Assembly: GCA_963840445.1 (NCBI GenBank)
Contig: CAWIZC010000032.1
Span: forward strand, 620,001 to 684,000
Length of the DNA: 64,000 nt
Source: AWTP1-13 sp963840445
GTDB taxonomy: Bacteria; Pseudomonadota; Alphaproteobacteria; Rhizobiales; Hyphomicrobiaceae
Direction: 5' to 3'
Shown here: positions 39,006-48,131 of the stretch, piece by piece
Layout of the letters: the number at the start of each line of letters is the position of its first letter
How positions within the stretch are numbered: position 1 is the stretch's first letter
Translations under genes and position numbers: made by a program
The notes under the pieces: model-generated
What the model saw: only the letters and a program-made list of their open reading frames with translations
What the model was told of the DNA's origin: nothing
Database searches by the model: none

Positions 39006-40109
39006 ATGGTGAGTGAAAGGCATACGCCTGCTCAGGGCCACCAGTCTTCACAAGCCACGCCCCAGGATGCGGCCGGCGAGCTGAGGCCGGTCAACATCTC
39101 CTGCACCCGCGGACTGGCCGACTGGCTGCTGCGCAACAACGTCAGCCTGGCGTTCACGTCCTACCAAACAGGGCGGCTTTATCTGGTCGGCGTCGATGAT
39201 CAGAAGCGCGTGGCTTTCCAGGAGCGCTTCCTTGCGCGGGCCATGGGTTTGTGGGCGGACCAGCAGCGTATGCTCGTTGCCGCGATCTCGCAGGTCTGGC
39301 GCTTCGAGAACATTCTGCCGGTGCCAAGCACCGGCAACACCGGCCCCGATCGGCACTATGTGCCCCGCGTGGCGCACACGACCGGCGATCTCGACATTCA
39401 CGAGATCAATGTGATGGCTGACGGTCGCATTGTGTTCGTGAATACTCTCTTTTCTTGTCTCGCCACTTTGAGCCCCACGCACTCCTTTCGTTTGTTCTGG
39501 AAGCCCCCTTTCATTTCCAAGCTCGCCGCCGAAGATCGCTGCCATCTCAATGGCCTTGCCATGAAGGATGGCGCCCCCGCCTACGTGACAGCCACTAGCC
39601 GAAGCGATGTGGTTGGCGGATGGCGCAATCGTCGCGCCGAAGGCGGCTGCGTGATCGATGTGGCCAGCAATGCGGTCATCACGGAGAAGCTCTCGATGCC
39701 GCATTCTCCGCGCTGGTTCGATGGCAGGCTGTGGGTGCTCAACTCCGGCACCGGGCACCTCGGCACGATTGACCCGGGCAGCGGCGCATTCGAGCCGCGC
39801 GCGTTTTGTCCAGGGTTTCTGCGCGGGCTCGCCTTCCACAATGGTCACGCCATTGTGGGCTTGTCGTTGCCACGCGACGGAACCTTCGGCGGCCTTGCAC
39901 TCGATGCAGAGCTCAAGAGGCGTGATGCCGATCCCTGGTGCGGGGTGCAGATCGTAAATCTCGCCTCCGGCGACATCGTCGAATGGATCAGGCTGGAGGG
40001 TGACGTAAGCGAGGTTTTCGACGTCGCCGCCATTCCGGCCGTGCGGTGGCCGATAGCGACCGGCTTCCTCAACGATGAGATGCATCGGCTCTATACATTC
40101 GAAACCTGA
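39006..40109 (+). CDS. TIGR03032 family protein
   Basis: A 367-residue protein with the features of family TIGR03032: NISCTRGLADWLLRNNVSLAFTSYQTGRL near the start, HEINVMADGRIVFVNTLFSCLATL, CHLNGLAMKDGAPAYVTA, MPHSPRWFDGRLWVLNSGTGHLG and FCPGFLRGLAFHNGHAIVGLS. It is predicted to form a beta-propeller. The function of the family is unknown. It directly follows the autotransporter (40 bp) and precedes a convergent kinase/adenylyltransferase gene. No signal peptide is evident, so it is probably cytoplasmic. Confidence 0.88.
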   Translation: MVSERHTPAQGHQSSQATPQDAAGELRPVNISCTRGLADWLLRNNVSLAFTSYQTGRLYLVGVDDQKRVAFQERFLARAMGLWADQQRMLVAAISQVWRFENILPVPSTGNTGPDRHYVPRVAHTTGDLDIHEINVMADGRIVFVNTLFSCLATLSPTHSFRLFWKPPFISKLAAEDRCHLNGLAMKDGAPAYVTATSRSDVVGGWRNRRAEGGCVIDVASNAVITEKLSMPHSPRWFDGRLWVLNSGTGHLGTIDPGSGAFEPRAFCPGFLRGLAFHNGHAIVGLSLPRDGTFGGLALDAELKRRDADPWCGVQIVNLASGDIVEWIRLEGDVSEVFDVAAIPAVRWPIATGFLNDEMHRLYTFET

Positions 40110-40127
40110 CGGGTGCGCTTTCCGACT

Positions 40128-40904
40128 TTACCGGCCAGCGCCGCCTATTTGATCCCGGATTGCGGTTGCCGAAATGGCCTCCGTACTCGCGTCCAAATCG
40201 ATGCGCTCAATGGCGTAGCCGACATCCCGGCCATAGAAAATGTGCGTGACGTTGGGCACCGCAATCACCACAAAGCGTCCGGCATGATCCCGCAGGCCCG
40301 CTTCAATACGGCTCTTCACGTCGAAAAAAGACAAGGGGTTCTGGTCGTCGATGCCATGCGTGTCGCGGACGGCAATGCACGCTTGGCCAAGGCGAACGAT
40401 AGCCAACTCGATCAGTCGGCGGTGTCCGTCGTGGAAGGGCTGGAAGCGCCCCATCAGGAGCGCTGTTGGCTTCCGCGCGTCGAACGTCGGACGTAGCAAA
40501 GCCAGCGCCTTCTCGGCCCAATGGCGAGCACTCCCCTGTGCCGTCACGCGTACGTCGAAGCGCTCGGGCGGCACGAACATCGCATTGGTATCGGCAAAGC
40601 GACCCTCCTTGATGCGGTCCACCCAGATCGTGAAGGCAGGGCCAAAGGCCGCGCGGGCTTCGGGTGTAGGACAAATGAAGTCCGCGATGGCCGTCCCGCC
40701 GGTTTCCACCACCCGATCGCAAATCCAGCCCATGCGCCGCGCGTGCTCGATGCGATCGGCGTGCGAGAAACCGAGGTCCTTGTTGATGTTGGCACGAACC
40801 TCATCGGCATTGAACATGGCGGCGTTGATCAGGGGAGCAAGCTCGCCAGCCAGTGTCGTCTTGCCCGCGCCCGGCAAGCCCATGATAAGGATTTTTCGGC
40901 TCAT
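40128..40904 (-). CDS. Fusion of an adenylylsulfate-kinase-like P-loop domain and a nucleotidyltransferase domain
   Basis: A 258-residue two-domain protein. Residues 1-140 have a Walker A GLPGAGKTTLA and an APS-kinase-like signature NADEVRANINKDLGFSHADRIEHARR. Residues 150-258 form an NMN-adenylyltransferase-like HxGH domain: MGRFQPFHDGHRRL, RIEAGLRDHAGRFVVIAVPN and a terminal SATAIRDQ. The ATPase and adenylyl-transfer domains could act in sequence on one substrate. Similar fusions exist, but I do not know the substrate. It is convergent with the TIGR03032 gene. Confidence 0.78.
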   Translation of the reverse strand: MSRKILIMGLPGAGKTTLAGELAPLINAAMFNADEVRANINKDLGFSHADRIEHARRMGWICDRVVETGGTAIADFICPTPEARAAFGPAFTIWVDRIKEGRFADTNAMFVPPERFDVRVTAQGSARHWAEKALALLRPTFDARKPTALLMGRFQPFHDGHRRLIELAIVRLGQACIAVRDTHGIDDQNPLSFFDVKSRIEAGLRDHAGRFVVIAVPNVTHIFYGRDVGYAIERIDLDASTEAISATAIRDQIGGAGR

Positions 40905-40937
40905 CGGCGTTTCTTCCGTCGCCAGCTGGCGTCCAAG

Positions 40938-41035
40938 CGATTCCGAAGTTTGCCAAACCTCGCCGCTGGTGTCCCGAGCGGTACGCTACAATCATACTCA
41001 TGCGGATTGTGATTCGGGTCGAGAAATTGGCTCCG
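40938..41035. repeat. Second, degenerate copy of the dispersed palindromic element
   Basis: It shares with 18281-18394 the blocks CGATTCCGAAGTTYGCC, CGCCGCTRGYGTCCCGAGCG, CAATCATA and GTGATTCRGRTCGAGAAATTSG in the same order. The outer GGGACACTAG arm is lost. Just after it, CGATGCGAC (41037-41045) and GTCGCATCG (41068-41076) form a separate perfect inverted repeat. It sits in the roughly 530-bp gap upstream of the flippase gene; nothing else was found there. Confidence 0.7.
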
Positions 41036-41435
41036 AACGATGCGACTTGCGGGCGAGAAGGCTGAGCGTCGCATCGAGCTGCCGATCAAGCTCGTCGTAC
41101 GGGGCTCGACCGGCCCGCCGCCGCTACAGGGGTGAGATGGGGGCCGATCACTCTGCGAATGTGTTCGGCCTGATCTGGGCTTGCCCGCCAATCTGACGAC
41201 AGGGCTTTCTTCAGGATCAACGTGTCGGGCTTGCTCAAGGACAGCCTCCTTCAGCCGCCCGTTCGATATCCACGCACCTCGCCGGACCTTGCCCGCCATC
41301 TCCCTAAGGCCATTGACTATGTCAGCAATTCGATAACGATGCCCAACATGCAATCGGTGAGAAACGCGCAAGCGCACTCTGCTCGGGATAGCCGAAGGGC
41401 TCCGTCGAACGCAGGCGCGATGTTTTGCAGACCAG

Positions 41436-42938
41436 ATGCCGCCTGAAACGGTCCGAGAGCGAACCGTGTCAGGATTGGGCTGGAATGCCGCCACCCAAGT
41501 CGTGAGCAAGGCGTTCCAGTTTGCCGCCACTGTGGCGCTCGCCCGGCTCCTCAGTCCGGACGAATTCGGCCTGATCGGCATGGTTCTTGTCGTTACCGGG
41601 TTCGCGACGACCTTCGCCGACCTGGGCTTGGGCGCTGCCATCATCCAGCGCGACGCAACATCCAACGAGACCTTGAGTTCGGCTTTCTGGTTGAACTTGG
41701 GCGTCGGCGGTGCCCTGACGATCACTGTGGCGCTCGCGGCACCATTGGTTGCAAGATTCTACGGCGAACCTCGGCTTGTGTTGCTGACCGCCGCGATGGC
41801 GTTGAGCTTCATTCTTGGAGCGTTCAGCTTTGTGCAATCGGCATTGCTTGCGAAGTCTCTCGACTTTCGCACGCGCTTCTGGATCGAGGGGTTTGCGATT
41901 GCAACATCCGTGATCGTCGCGCTGGCGTTAGCTCTGGCAGGAGCCGGTGTCTGGAGCCTAGTCGTGCAGTGGCTCAGCGAGGCAGCAGCGCGCGCGGCAT
42001 TGATGTGGCTCATGTTGCCCTGGCGCCCCGCGCGCGTGTTCAACGCGACCACAATCAGGGAGCTCTTCAAATTCGGCCGGCACCTCTTGGCCTTCAACAT
42101 CGTCGTCTATTGGGCGCAGAACGTCGACAAGCTGATCATCGGGCGCCAGCTCGGAGGTGCTGCGTTGGGCGTCTACGGCATTGCCGATCGCTTCATGCGC
42201 CTTCCACTCACGAACATTACCGGCACCGCCGGCACGGTCATGTTTCCAGCGCTAGCTGCTCTTCGAGACGACATCGATGCCGTGAAGCGAGCCTACCTGC
42301 GGGCAAACCGAATGATCGCCTTGCTGACGTTCCCCATGATGCTGGGGATGAGCGTACTGGCTGAGCCACTGGTCCTGCTGATCTACGGTGAGAAATGGCA
42401 GAGTGCCGTGGGTATCGTCCAGGTGCTGTGTTTCGCGGGGCTAGCCCAGTCCGTCTACAACACCGCGGGATGGATATTCTTGTCCCGCGGAAGGTCGGAC
42501 ATCCTGTTTCGGTTCGGCGTTCTTTCGATGCTGGTGCGAGGCGTCGGGGTCCTCGTAGGGATGCACTGGGGACTGCTTGGGATTGCCTGGGCGTATGTTG
42601 CGGGAGGCTTCCTGGCCCTCATGCTTCCGACCTGGGCCGCCGCAGGACGACTGATCGGTGTTGGTCTCGGCGAGATGGTGAGCAATGTTGCCGGGCCATT
42701 CTGCTGTGCAGTAGGCATGGCCGCGCTCATCTGGCTTTCCGATCGTGGGCTCTTCGCGGGCGAGGCCTATTGGCTACGCCTTGTCGTTCACGTGCTTGGC
42801 GGCATTGTTGTCTACAGCCTTCTCGTCAGCCTGTTCAGGCTAGCTGCTTGGCATGATGTGCGAGCCTTGATCCTGGAAAGAGCTGGCCCGACAAGGCGGC
42901 TGGTTTCTGATCTGATCGGCAAGCTGGCTTGGCGATAG
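41436..42938 (+). CDS. Polysaccharide flippase of the MOP superfamily (Wzx/WzxC type)
   Basis: A 500-residue membrane protein with about twelve helices and the PST/WzxC pattern: GLGWNAATQVVSKAFQF, LARLLSPDEFGLIGMVLVV, FADLGLGAAIIQR and WAQNVDKLIIGRQLGGAALGVYGIA. It would move lipid-linked oligosaccharide across the inner membrane for exopolysaccharide or LPS O-chain assembly. Glycosyltransferases of such a pathway are not adjacent here, but GT2 genes and a sugar-epimerase-like gene occur elsewhere in the window. It is convergent with the GNAT gene. Confidence 0.88.
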   Translation: MPPETVRERTVSGLGWNAATQVVSKAFQFAATVALARLLSPDEFGLIGMVLVVTGFATTFADLGLGAAIIQRDATSNETLSSAFWLNLGVGGALTITVALAAPLVARFYGEPRLVLLTAAMALSFILGAFSFVQSALLAKSLDFRTRFWIEGFAIATSVIVALALALAGAGVWSLVVQWLSEAAARAALMWLMLPWRPARVFNATTIRELFKFGRHLLAFNIVVYWAQNVDKLIIGRQLGGAALGVYGIADRFMRLPLTNITGTAGTVMFPALAALRDDIDAVKRAYLRANRMIALLTFPMMLGMSVLAEPLVLLIYGEKWQSAVGIVQVLCFAGLAQSVYNTAGWIFLSRGRSDILFRFGVLSMLVRGVGVLVGMHWGLLGIAWAYVAGGFLALMLPTWAAAGRLIGVGLGEMVSNVAGPFCCAVGMAALIWLSDRGLFAGEAYWLRLVVHVLGGIVVYSLLVSLFRLAAWHDVRALILERAGPTRRLVSDLIGKLAWR

Positions 42939-42956
42939 CGGATGCAGGGCCGGCAT

Positions 42957-44153
42957 TCAGCCGTGCATGGAATAGAGCATGCGCAAATCCCAGTTTGCCA
43001 GATCCAGCATGGTTTGCCCAACAAGCCGCCATTCGCCGTCCGATGGATCGTGGCAAAGAGGCCGAACCAGGATGGATGGCGGCAATGGAGGGTCTGGCGG
43101 CATTCCTGGCGTCCGGAAGCCTCGCTGCTTTAGCATATCGATCGCGAGTTGTGGCAGTGTCGCGGCCCAGATCCAAAGCGGGCGATCATTGGCGAAAATA
43201 CTGGCGGCCTCGAGCAATCCCGATTGAGCCGCAGGCGTGGTCCCTTCCCAATCCACGATGTTCAGTCTGACGCGATCCGCAAGGTCCGACGTATACTCCT
43301 GCAGAACGAGATAGCCCTCGAGCCGCTCCTCAACCCAGAAAAGGAACCAGTAACGGCTGAGCGGATTTTGAAACCGCCAGTGAAAGTATTCACTGTCCCT
43401 CACATGCCTGATCTTGCCGTTCGTTCGCATCCGCGCCACCAACTCCGCCATCTCCGCGCAGCGCGGGGCGTGCTCAAGCCTGATGGCAGAATTGTTGCGC
43501 AGATGGCGATGCATACGGTTCGCCCCGAGGCCTCGCAATGACTGGCGGGCACCCGCCACAAGCGAGCGCAACCGGCCCTGCAGTGACGGCCCCCTGTGCT
43601 CGACAATCGACAGGCCTCTCTGCAGGGAAGCGGTCCACGACCGCCTGCGGATCGGATGCGCCCATCCGGCGCTTCGCCAACCCATCGACAGAGATGAGCG
43701 AAGAGTGACCGCGCCCGCGCTCAAATTGAATGCGTGAGAAAAGTTCCGCCCCGACAAGTCTCGGAACGCCGCATTCATGATCTGCGACATCAGCCCATTG
43801 CCGCGGTGCTCGGGCGCGACCACCATGTCATCAGCGTACAGACACACCGTCTGCCGGGCGGGGCTGCCTCCCTCCCATCGCACGCCAAAGAAGCCTCGCA
43901 TGCCGACAGGCTTGCCGTTGCGCATGGCCAAGTAGATCAACGGTTCCTTGACATACGGATTGCGCCCGTACTTCCAATCGAAATACGAAGCATTCAAGGC
44001 GGTGCTGGAACTCCATAAATTCTTCTGCAATTCAATAATCAGAGGCCTGAGCTGGGGCTGATATGAAATGAACTCATAGTCAGATGGTGTTCTCGGCTTC
44101 ATCACCCAGCGTCCACGAATAAGGATCCGGTCCGTCGCCAAGGTGGGGTGCAT
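42957..44153 (-). CDS. GNAT-fold acyltransferase
   Basis: A 398-residue protein with an N-terminal GNAT-like domain (YLAMRNGKPVGMRGFFGVRWEGG, VVAPEHRGNGLMSQIM with the acetyl-CoA-binding R-G-x-G pattern) and a second half containing EYFHWRFQNPLSRYWFLFWVEERLEGYLVL, resembling exopolysaccharide-associated acyltransferases. The start is set at 44153; 44102 is an alternative in-frame ATG. No strong ribosome-binding site distinguishes them. Proximity to the flippase suggests a role in modifying polysaccharide, but this is inference. Confidence 0.75.
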   Translation of the reverse strand: MHPTLATDRILIRGRWVMKPRTPSDYEFISYQPQLRPLIIELQKNLWSSSTALNASYFDWKYGRNPYVKEPLIYLAMRNGKPVGMRGFFGVRWEGGSPARQTVCLYADDMVVAPEHRGNGLMSQIMNAAFRDLSGRNFSHAFNLSAGAVTLRSSLSMGWRSAGWAHPIRRRSWTASLQRGLSIVEHRGPSLQGRLRSLVAGARQSLRGLGANRMHRHLRNNSAIRLEHAPRCAEMAELVARMRTNGKIRHVRDSEYFHWRFQNPLSRYWFLFWVEERLEGYLVLQEYTSDLADRVRLNIVDWEGTTPAAQSGLLEAASIFANDRPLWIWAATLPQLAIDMLKQRGFRTPGMPPDPPLPPSILVRPLCHDPSDGEWRLVGQTMLDLANWDLRMLYSMHG

Positions 44154-44316
44154 GGACGCAAGCGGCGGCTTAGCGGCTTAAACGCAAGTGCTAGGAGTTG
44201 CACACGCCGCTGCAATTGTCGGGTGGGGCGTCGATTCGCTTTAACTCCTCCAATGTAGCAAATTCCCCACGTTGCGATATCAGCAGTTAGGTGAGCCCGG
44301 CCGCTCTCGACAACGT

Positions 44317-44532
44317 CCGACTAACCGGAGCCTGGTTCTAGAGATCCCGGCGAATGGCGACCAGACGGGGCCGCGCCACCAGCAGAGACCGGACCAGCCG
44401 GCTCTCCGCGCTTTTGACCCGCACCTGCCGATACCAGCCCATGCGCATCAGCCCGGTCAGACCTCGCGCATCGTTCAGGTCGCTCTTGTTGATGCGCACC
44501 GACAAAGCGGCGTCTGGGCCAGGTCCGGCGCA
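44317..44532 (-). pseudogene. IS110-family transposase fragment
   Basis: Reading the minus strand gives DAALSVRINKSDLNDARGLT, then GLMRMGWYRQVRVKSAESR and LVRSLLVARPRLVAIRRDL, followed by an in-frame TAG and NQ. This is the region of IS110 transposases around the second conserved block (NKxDxNDAxGLAxLxRxGWYxxVxVKSxExxxxRxLLxAR). Flanking sequence does not continue the family, and the stop interrupts the usual RxDLENQ. It is therefore a dead remnant of about 70 codons, a trace of past transposition between the GNAT gene and the SOS operon. Confidence 0.75.
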
Positions 44533-44659
44533 ACATGCAGATACGTGAAACCGGTGGATAACCCGGTAAGTCAGGGCTCAACCCTCCGTCCCGGCCACAG
44601 GGGCTATCAAGGGTTCAATGCCTTCGCAGACCTGGACACATGCATAAAATAGAGATAGA

Positions 44660-44674
44660 GAACAAAAAGCGAAC
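44660..44674. promoter_or_regulatory. LexA-binding SOS box, alphaproteobacterial type
   Basis: GAAC-AAAAAGC-GAAC, exactly the GAAC-N7-GAAC direct repeat bound by LexA in Alphaproteobacteria. It lies 5 bp before the ATG of a small ORF and about 240 bp before dinB. This position fits DNA-damage control of both. Confidence 0.8.
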
Positions 44675-44678
44675 ACGC

Positions 44679-44900
44679 ATGGCGATTTGCAATGGAGAGC
44701 CTAGCGGAGTTGCGGGCGCGAGAGGCCGAAAATGGCCATGGCTGCATGACGCGATGAACACGGTCGCGCGCGCTAGGGCCGATCGTAGCGATGCGACCGC
44801 GTTCATGCTCATGCAGGCGCAGACCATGAGAGTCGGCCAGCGACGATTCGAACTGTCGCTGCAGATTGCCCAATGGGAGAAGCCTGAAGCGCGACACTGA
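44679..44900 (+). CDS. Small SOS-associated protein upstream of dinB
   Basis: A 73-residue protein beginning MAICNGEPSG right after the LexA box and ending 14 bp before the dinB start, so probably co-transcribed with it. It is basic, with a helical C-terminal half (MLMQAQTMRVGQRRFELSLQIAQWEK). I do not recognise a family. Position alone suggests a damage-induced partner or regulator; a leader peptide is an alternative. The start falls only 5 bp after the box, so the transcription start must lie in or just upstream of the operator. Confidence 0.5.
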   Translation: MAICNGEPSGVAGARGRKWPWLHDAMNTVARARADRSDATAFMLMQAQTMRVGQRRFELSLQIAQWEKPEARH

Positions 44901-44914
44901 TCGGATGGTGGACC

Positions 44915-46177
44915 ATGAACGAGCGCTACGAGATGCGTCGCGGCACCATCCTGCATGCGGACTTGGACGCGTTCTACGCCTCCGTCGAACAGCTTCTCGA
45001 TCCGTCGCTGCTGGGCAAGCCGATTGCCGTGGGCGGCGGTGTCGTGCTCGCCGCCTCTTATGAAGCGAAGGCTTTCGGAGTGCGCGGCGGCATGTCGGGA
45101 CGGCGCGCCCGCGAGTTGTGCCCGCAGCTGCAGTTCGTGAGCGGGAACTTCAAAGAATACCAGCGCCTGGGCGATGCTGCGATACAGGTGTTGGGTGACT
45201 TCACGCCGCTCGTTGAACGCCTCTCCATTGATGAGGCCTTTGCCGACGTCGCCGGATGTGAGCGTCTCTTTGGCCCGCCGGACATGATCGCCAAAGAGAT
45301 CCGTCGGCGCGTCCGAGCAGAGGTGGGGCTGCCGATCTCCGTGGGCGTGGCACGCACCAAGCATCTCGCCAAGATCGCCTCGCAGGTCGCCAAGCCGGAC
45401 GGGTTGGTGGTTGTCGATCCGGCTGCCGAGGTTGCTTTCCTGCACGACTTGCCTGTCGAGCTGATGTGGGGCGTAGGTCCTGTTACTAAGGCCCGGCTGG
45501 CCGATGCCGGTGTGGTCACGATCGGACAGCTGGCGCACGTTCAGCCATGGCGGCTCGAGAACCTTCTGGGGCCTGCGTTGGGCCACAAGCTCTCGGCGCT
45601 GGCGTGGAACCGCGATCCGCGCGAAATCAGAACACAGCGGCGGTCGCACTCGGCCGGAGCCCAGTCTGCGCTTGGCAGAAAGCCCGCCGAGCAACGGGTC
45701 ATTCGACCGACGCTACTCCACCTTGCCGACAGGATCGCCACCCGGCTTCGCTCCAAATCGCGACCGGGACGGACGGTGACGGTGCGCGTGCGCTTCGCGG
45801 ATATGCGATCGATCTCCCGCTCGGTAACGCTGTCGGCGCCAATTTCCGCAACAAGAATGCTCGCCGAGGTCGCCGAGGCACTGGTCCATGCGGCCCTGGC
45901 GGATCATCCGCAAGAGAGGGTCATCTCGTTGCTGGCAATTTCAGTTTCGAATCTGGAGGAGGATCCGTTCGTCCAACTCGACCTGCCGATCGGTCTGGAA
46001 GATGAGCCGCGGCGACCCGGATCGAAGCGGGGCATGGCGCGAGGGTTGGCCGACCGCGCGGTCGATGCTGTTCGAGATCGCTTCGGATGGGAGGCGATCG
46101 GTTATGGACCGATCGCGCTGGGCATCCCGCGATCGGTTCCGGACGATTTCCGTCAGCTTGCTGAGAAGAGTTTGTGA
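44915..46177 (+). CDS. dinB: DNA polymerase IV (Y family)
   Basis: A 420-residue error-prone polymerase that extends past DNA lesions. Catalytic residues are visible: HADLDAFYASVEQ (first metal aspartate), the steric block region ASYEAKAFGVRGGM, and LSIDEAFADV (catalytic D-E). The helix-hairpin-helix LMWGVGPVTKARLADAGV and little-finger domain follow. Its end is longer than E. coli DinB (351) and lacks an obvious beta-clamp motif at the extreme C-terminus, although QLDLPI near residue 360 is a good clamp-binding candidate. Preceded by a LexA box and a small ORF. Confidence 0.93.
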   Translation: MNERYEMRRGTILHADLDAFYASVEQLLDPSLLGKPIAVGGGVVLAASYEAKAFGVRGGMSGRRARELCPQLQFVSGNFKEYQRLGDAAIQVLGDFTPLVERLSIDEAFADVAGCERLFGPPDMIAKEIRRRVRAEVGLPISVGVARTKHLAKIASQVAKPDGLVVVDPAAEVAFLHDLPVELMWGVGPVTKARLADAGVVTIGQLAHVQPWRLENLLGPALGHKLSALAWNRDPREIRTQRRSHSAGAQSALGRKPAEQRVIRPTLLHLADRIATRLRSKSRPGRTVTVRVRFADMRSISRSVTLSAPISATRMLAEVAEALVHAALADHPQERVISLLAISVSNLEEDPFVQLDLPIGLEDEPRRPGSKRGMARGLADRAVDAVRDRFGWEAIGYGPIALGIPRSVPDDFRQLAEKSL

Positions 46178-46259
46178 CCGATGGTCGAGCCGAAAGAGCC
46201 GTGGTGTTAGTCGATCGGGCCCTGTTTGGGCCGAGCACTCGAAGTGCTATTCTCCATGA

Positions 46260-46448
46260 ATGACACTCGAAGATATTCAACGGGCCATCGCCAAGCTCTC
46301 GCTGGAGGATCGCGCCAAGCTGCGCCTCTGGCTGGCGGAGTGCGAGGCTGGGCCGCCGGAGCACGAGCCTGAGACAAAGGCGTCGAAGCTCGGCAGGCTT
46401 GCTGGACGAGCCGTGGCGGATTTCCGCAAACGCATGCGCGACCCCTAG
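46260..46448 (+). CDS. Small hypothetical protein
   Basis: A 62-residue charged helical protein (MTLEDIQRAIAKLSLEDRAKLRLWLAE...RLAGRAVADFRKRMRD). The start resembles antitoxin or addiction-module-type small proteins that begin with a TLEDI-AI-LS-ED helix pattern, but no toxin partner lies next to it. No function is assigned. Coding bias and the lack of an overlapping gene support it moderately. Confidence 0.5.
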   Translation: MTLEDIQRAIAKLSLEDRAKLRLWLAECEAGPPEHEPETKASKLGRLAGRAVADFRKRMRDP

Positions 46449-46568
46449 CTCCAATTTCGAGCTAGACTAGGGTCGGCAGCTAGCGTGCGCGGCGCTCTGC
46501 GTTCGCGCATCCACGGCCAGTGGGGCAAGTCGGCGGAGTACTACTATTCGCACGCTGGCGTGAGGAAC

Positions 46569-48125
46569 TCATTCGTCGCGCACCATCGCATCCCAGGCAT
46601 CATCTGTCCGCTTCGACAATTTGTGTTTCATGATGCGCAGGCTCGGCGTGCGCTCGAACTCCTCGACGATGGTGATGTAGCGAGGCCGCTGGTAGCGCGC
46701 GAGACGGGGTGCGAGCCAGTCGGAAAGCACGTGCGGGGCGAGGCTCATTCCCGCCTTCGGCTTGACGAACAGCTTTATCGCCGCCTCGCCAACGTCGGCC
46801 GCCACGCCGATCATCACGCAGTCTTCGATGGCCGGGTGCTTGCGGGCAACCTCTTCGACCTCGGCCGCGGAGACATTTTCGCCCCACACCCGCACGCTGT
46901 CCGTCATGCGCCCATGAAAGTGGAGATTGCCGGCAGCGTCGGCGGAGGCGATATCACCCGTGTAGAATGCACCGTTGCGCAACGCCTTGGCCGTTGCTTC
47001 GGGTTCTTTGAAGTACCCTCGCGTGAGTGCGCCGGGCAAGCGCTCGCGCACCACCATCTCGCCCCGTTCGCCCACCGCGACCCGCCCGCCCGCCTCGTCA
47101 ACAAGAGCAACGTCGAACCAAGGCAAGGGCCTGCCGACCGAGCCTATCAGGCCGTCGAGGTTGGCCGTTGTGAAGCTCGAGCATTCCGTCATGCCATAGC
47201 ACTCTCGAATTGCGACGCCGAAACGCTCCTCGAATTGCCGCCAGACGTCCTCAGGGCATCCCCCGCCCCAGGCGATGCGCACGCCATGCGCGCGATCGAG
47301 GGGGGCTGGAGGCTGCTTCAGCAGGATCTGCAGGATTCCGCCGAGGAAGTGCAGGTGCGTGGCGCCGCTCGCTTTGATGTCGAGCCAAAAGCGGCTTGCG
47401 CTGAAGCGTTCGGCAATGACAAGCATCACGCTGCGAATGAGCGGCAGCACCATCATTTGCGCGCCACCAATATGGAAGAGGGGCTCCCACAGGTAGAGCA
47501 CATCGCCATCCCGCGCACCCGACACCAGGGCCGCGGCTTCGCCGGCGAGGCGCAGCATACGGTGCGAGACGAGCACGCCCTTGGGCCGACCCGTCGTGCC
47601 GGATGTGTACATGATGGCGAAGGGCGCATCGACGGCAACGGATGCGGCGGCGAAGCCCGAAGTGGGGGATTGCTGACCCAAAGGCAATGCGCCGGCTTCG
47701 ATCGTCATTGCCGACCGCAGATCGGCACCGCAGGTCGCAATGACCTGCATCAGGTCTGGCTCTGCAATGACGATGTGCGGACCGGAGTGCTCCAGCACGT
47801 AAGCGAGATTGTCGCCAACGGCTTGAGTGTTGACGGGAACCCAAACCGCACCTGTACGTGCGATCGCCAGCATTGCGGCGAGCGCTGTCTCGCCGTTCCG
47901 CAACATGAGCGCGACACGGTCCCCCGGATGCACCCCGTTGTGGCGAAGCCAGCAGGCCAGCACCGCCGACCGCTGGTCGAGGACACCGAAGGTCAGCGCG
48001 CGCTCCCCTATGCGGGCGAACACGCGCTCAGGCGTAGCGGCTGCAAGGCGCTCGAATAGCGGCGCAAAGCCGTCGTCTGTCGCCGGCAGCCCAGGTGCTG
48101 ACATCTCGTCGGACTGAGGCGGCAT
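46569..48125 (-). CDS. AMP-forming acyl-CoA synthetase
   Basis: A 518-residue adenylate-forming ligase that activates a carboxylic acid to its CoA thioester. The phosphate-binding loop MYTSGTTGRPKGVLVSH, the YGMTECSS motif, the YFKEPEATAKAL region and the hinge GRMTDSVRVWGEN are complete; the final lysine lies near RIMKHKLSKR. It is similar to carnitine/crotonobetaine-type CoA ligases. It is followed on the same strand by an enoyl-CoA hydratase gene 6 bp upstream in coordinate terms, so the two are probably one operon, here together with a racemase and an oxidase. Confidence 0.88.
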   Translation of the reverse strand: MPPQSDEMSAPGLPATDDGFAPLFERLAAATPERVFARIGERALTFGVLDQRSAVLACWLRHNGVHPGDRVALMLRNGETALAAMLAIARTGAVWVPVNTQAVGDNLAYVLEHSGPHIVIAEPDLMQVIATCGADLRSAMTIEAGALPLGQQSPTSGFAAASVAVDAPFAIMYTSGTTGRPKGVLVSHRMLRLAGEAAALVSGARDGDVLYLWEPLFHIGGAQMMVLPLIRSVMLVIAERFSASRFWLDIKASGATHLHFLGGILQILLKQPPAPLDRAHGVRIAWGGGCPEDVWRQFEERFGVAIRECYGMTECSSFTTANLDGLIGSVGRPLPWFDVALVDEAGGRVAVGERGEMVVRERLPGALTRGYFKEPEATAKALRNGAFYTGDIASADAAGNLHFHGRMTDSVRVWGENVSAAEVEEVARKHPAIEDCVMIGVAADVGEAAIKLFVKPKAGMSLAPHVLSDWLAPRLARYQRPRYITIVEEFERTPSLRIMKHKLSKRTDDAWDAMVRDE

Positions 48126-48131
48126 TGCCGC

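Noticed and set aside
44840..44870. tRNA-like GATTCGAAC motif
   Set aside because: No cloverleaf could be built around it, and it lies inside the small SOS-associated ORF.
46485..48059. A 524-codon plus-strand open frame opposite the acyl-CoA synthetase
   Set aside because: Low-complexity composition (H, R, A, G) and no domain; the minus strand has all adenylate-forming motifs.
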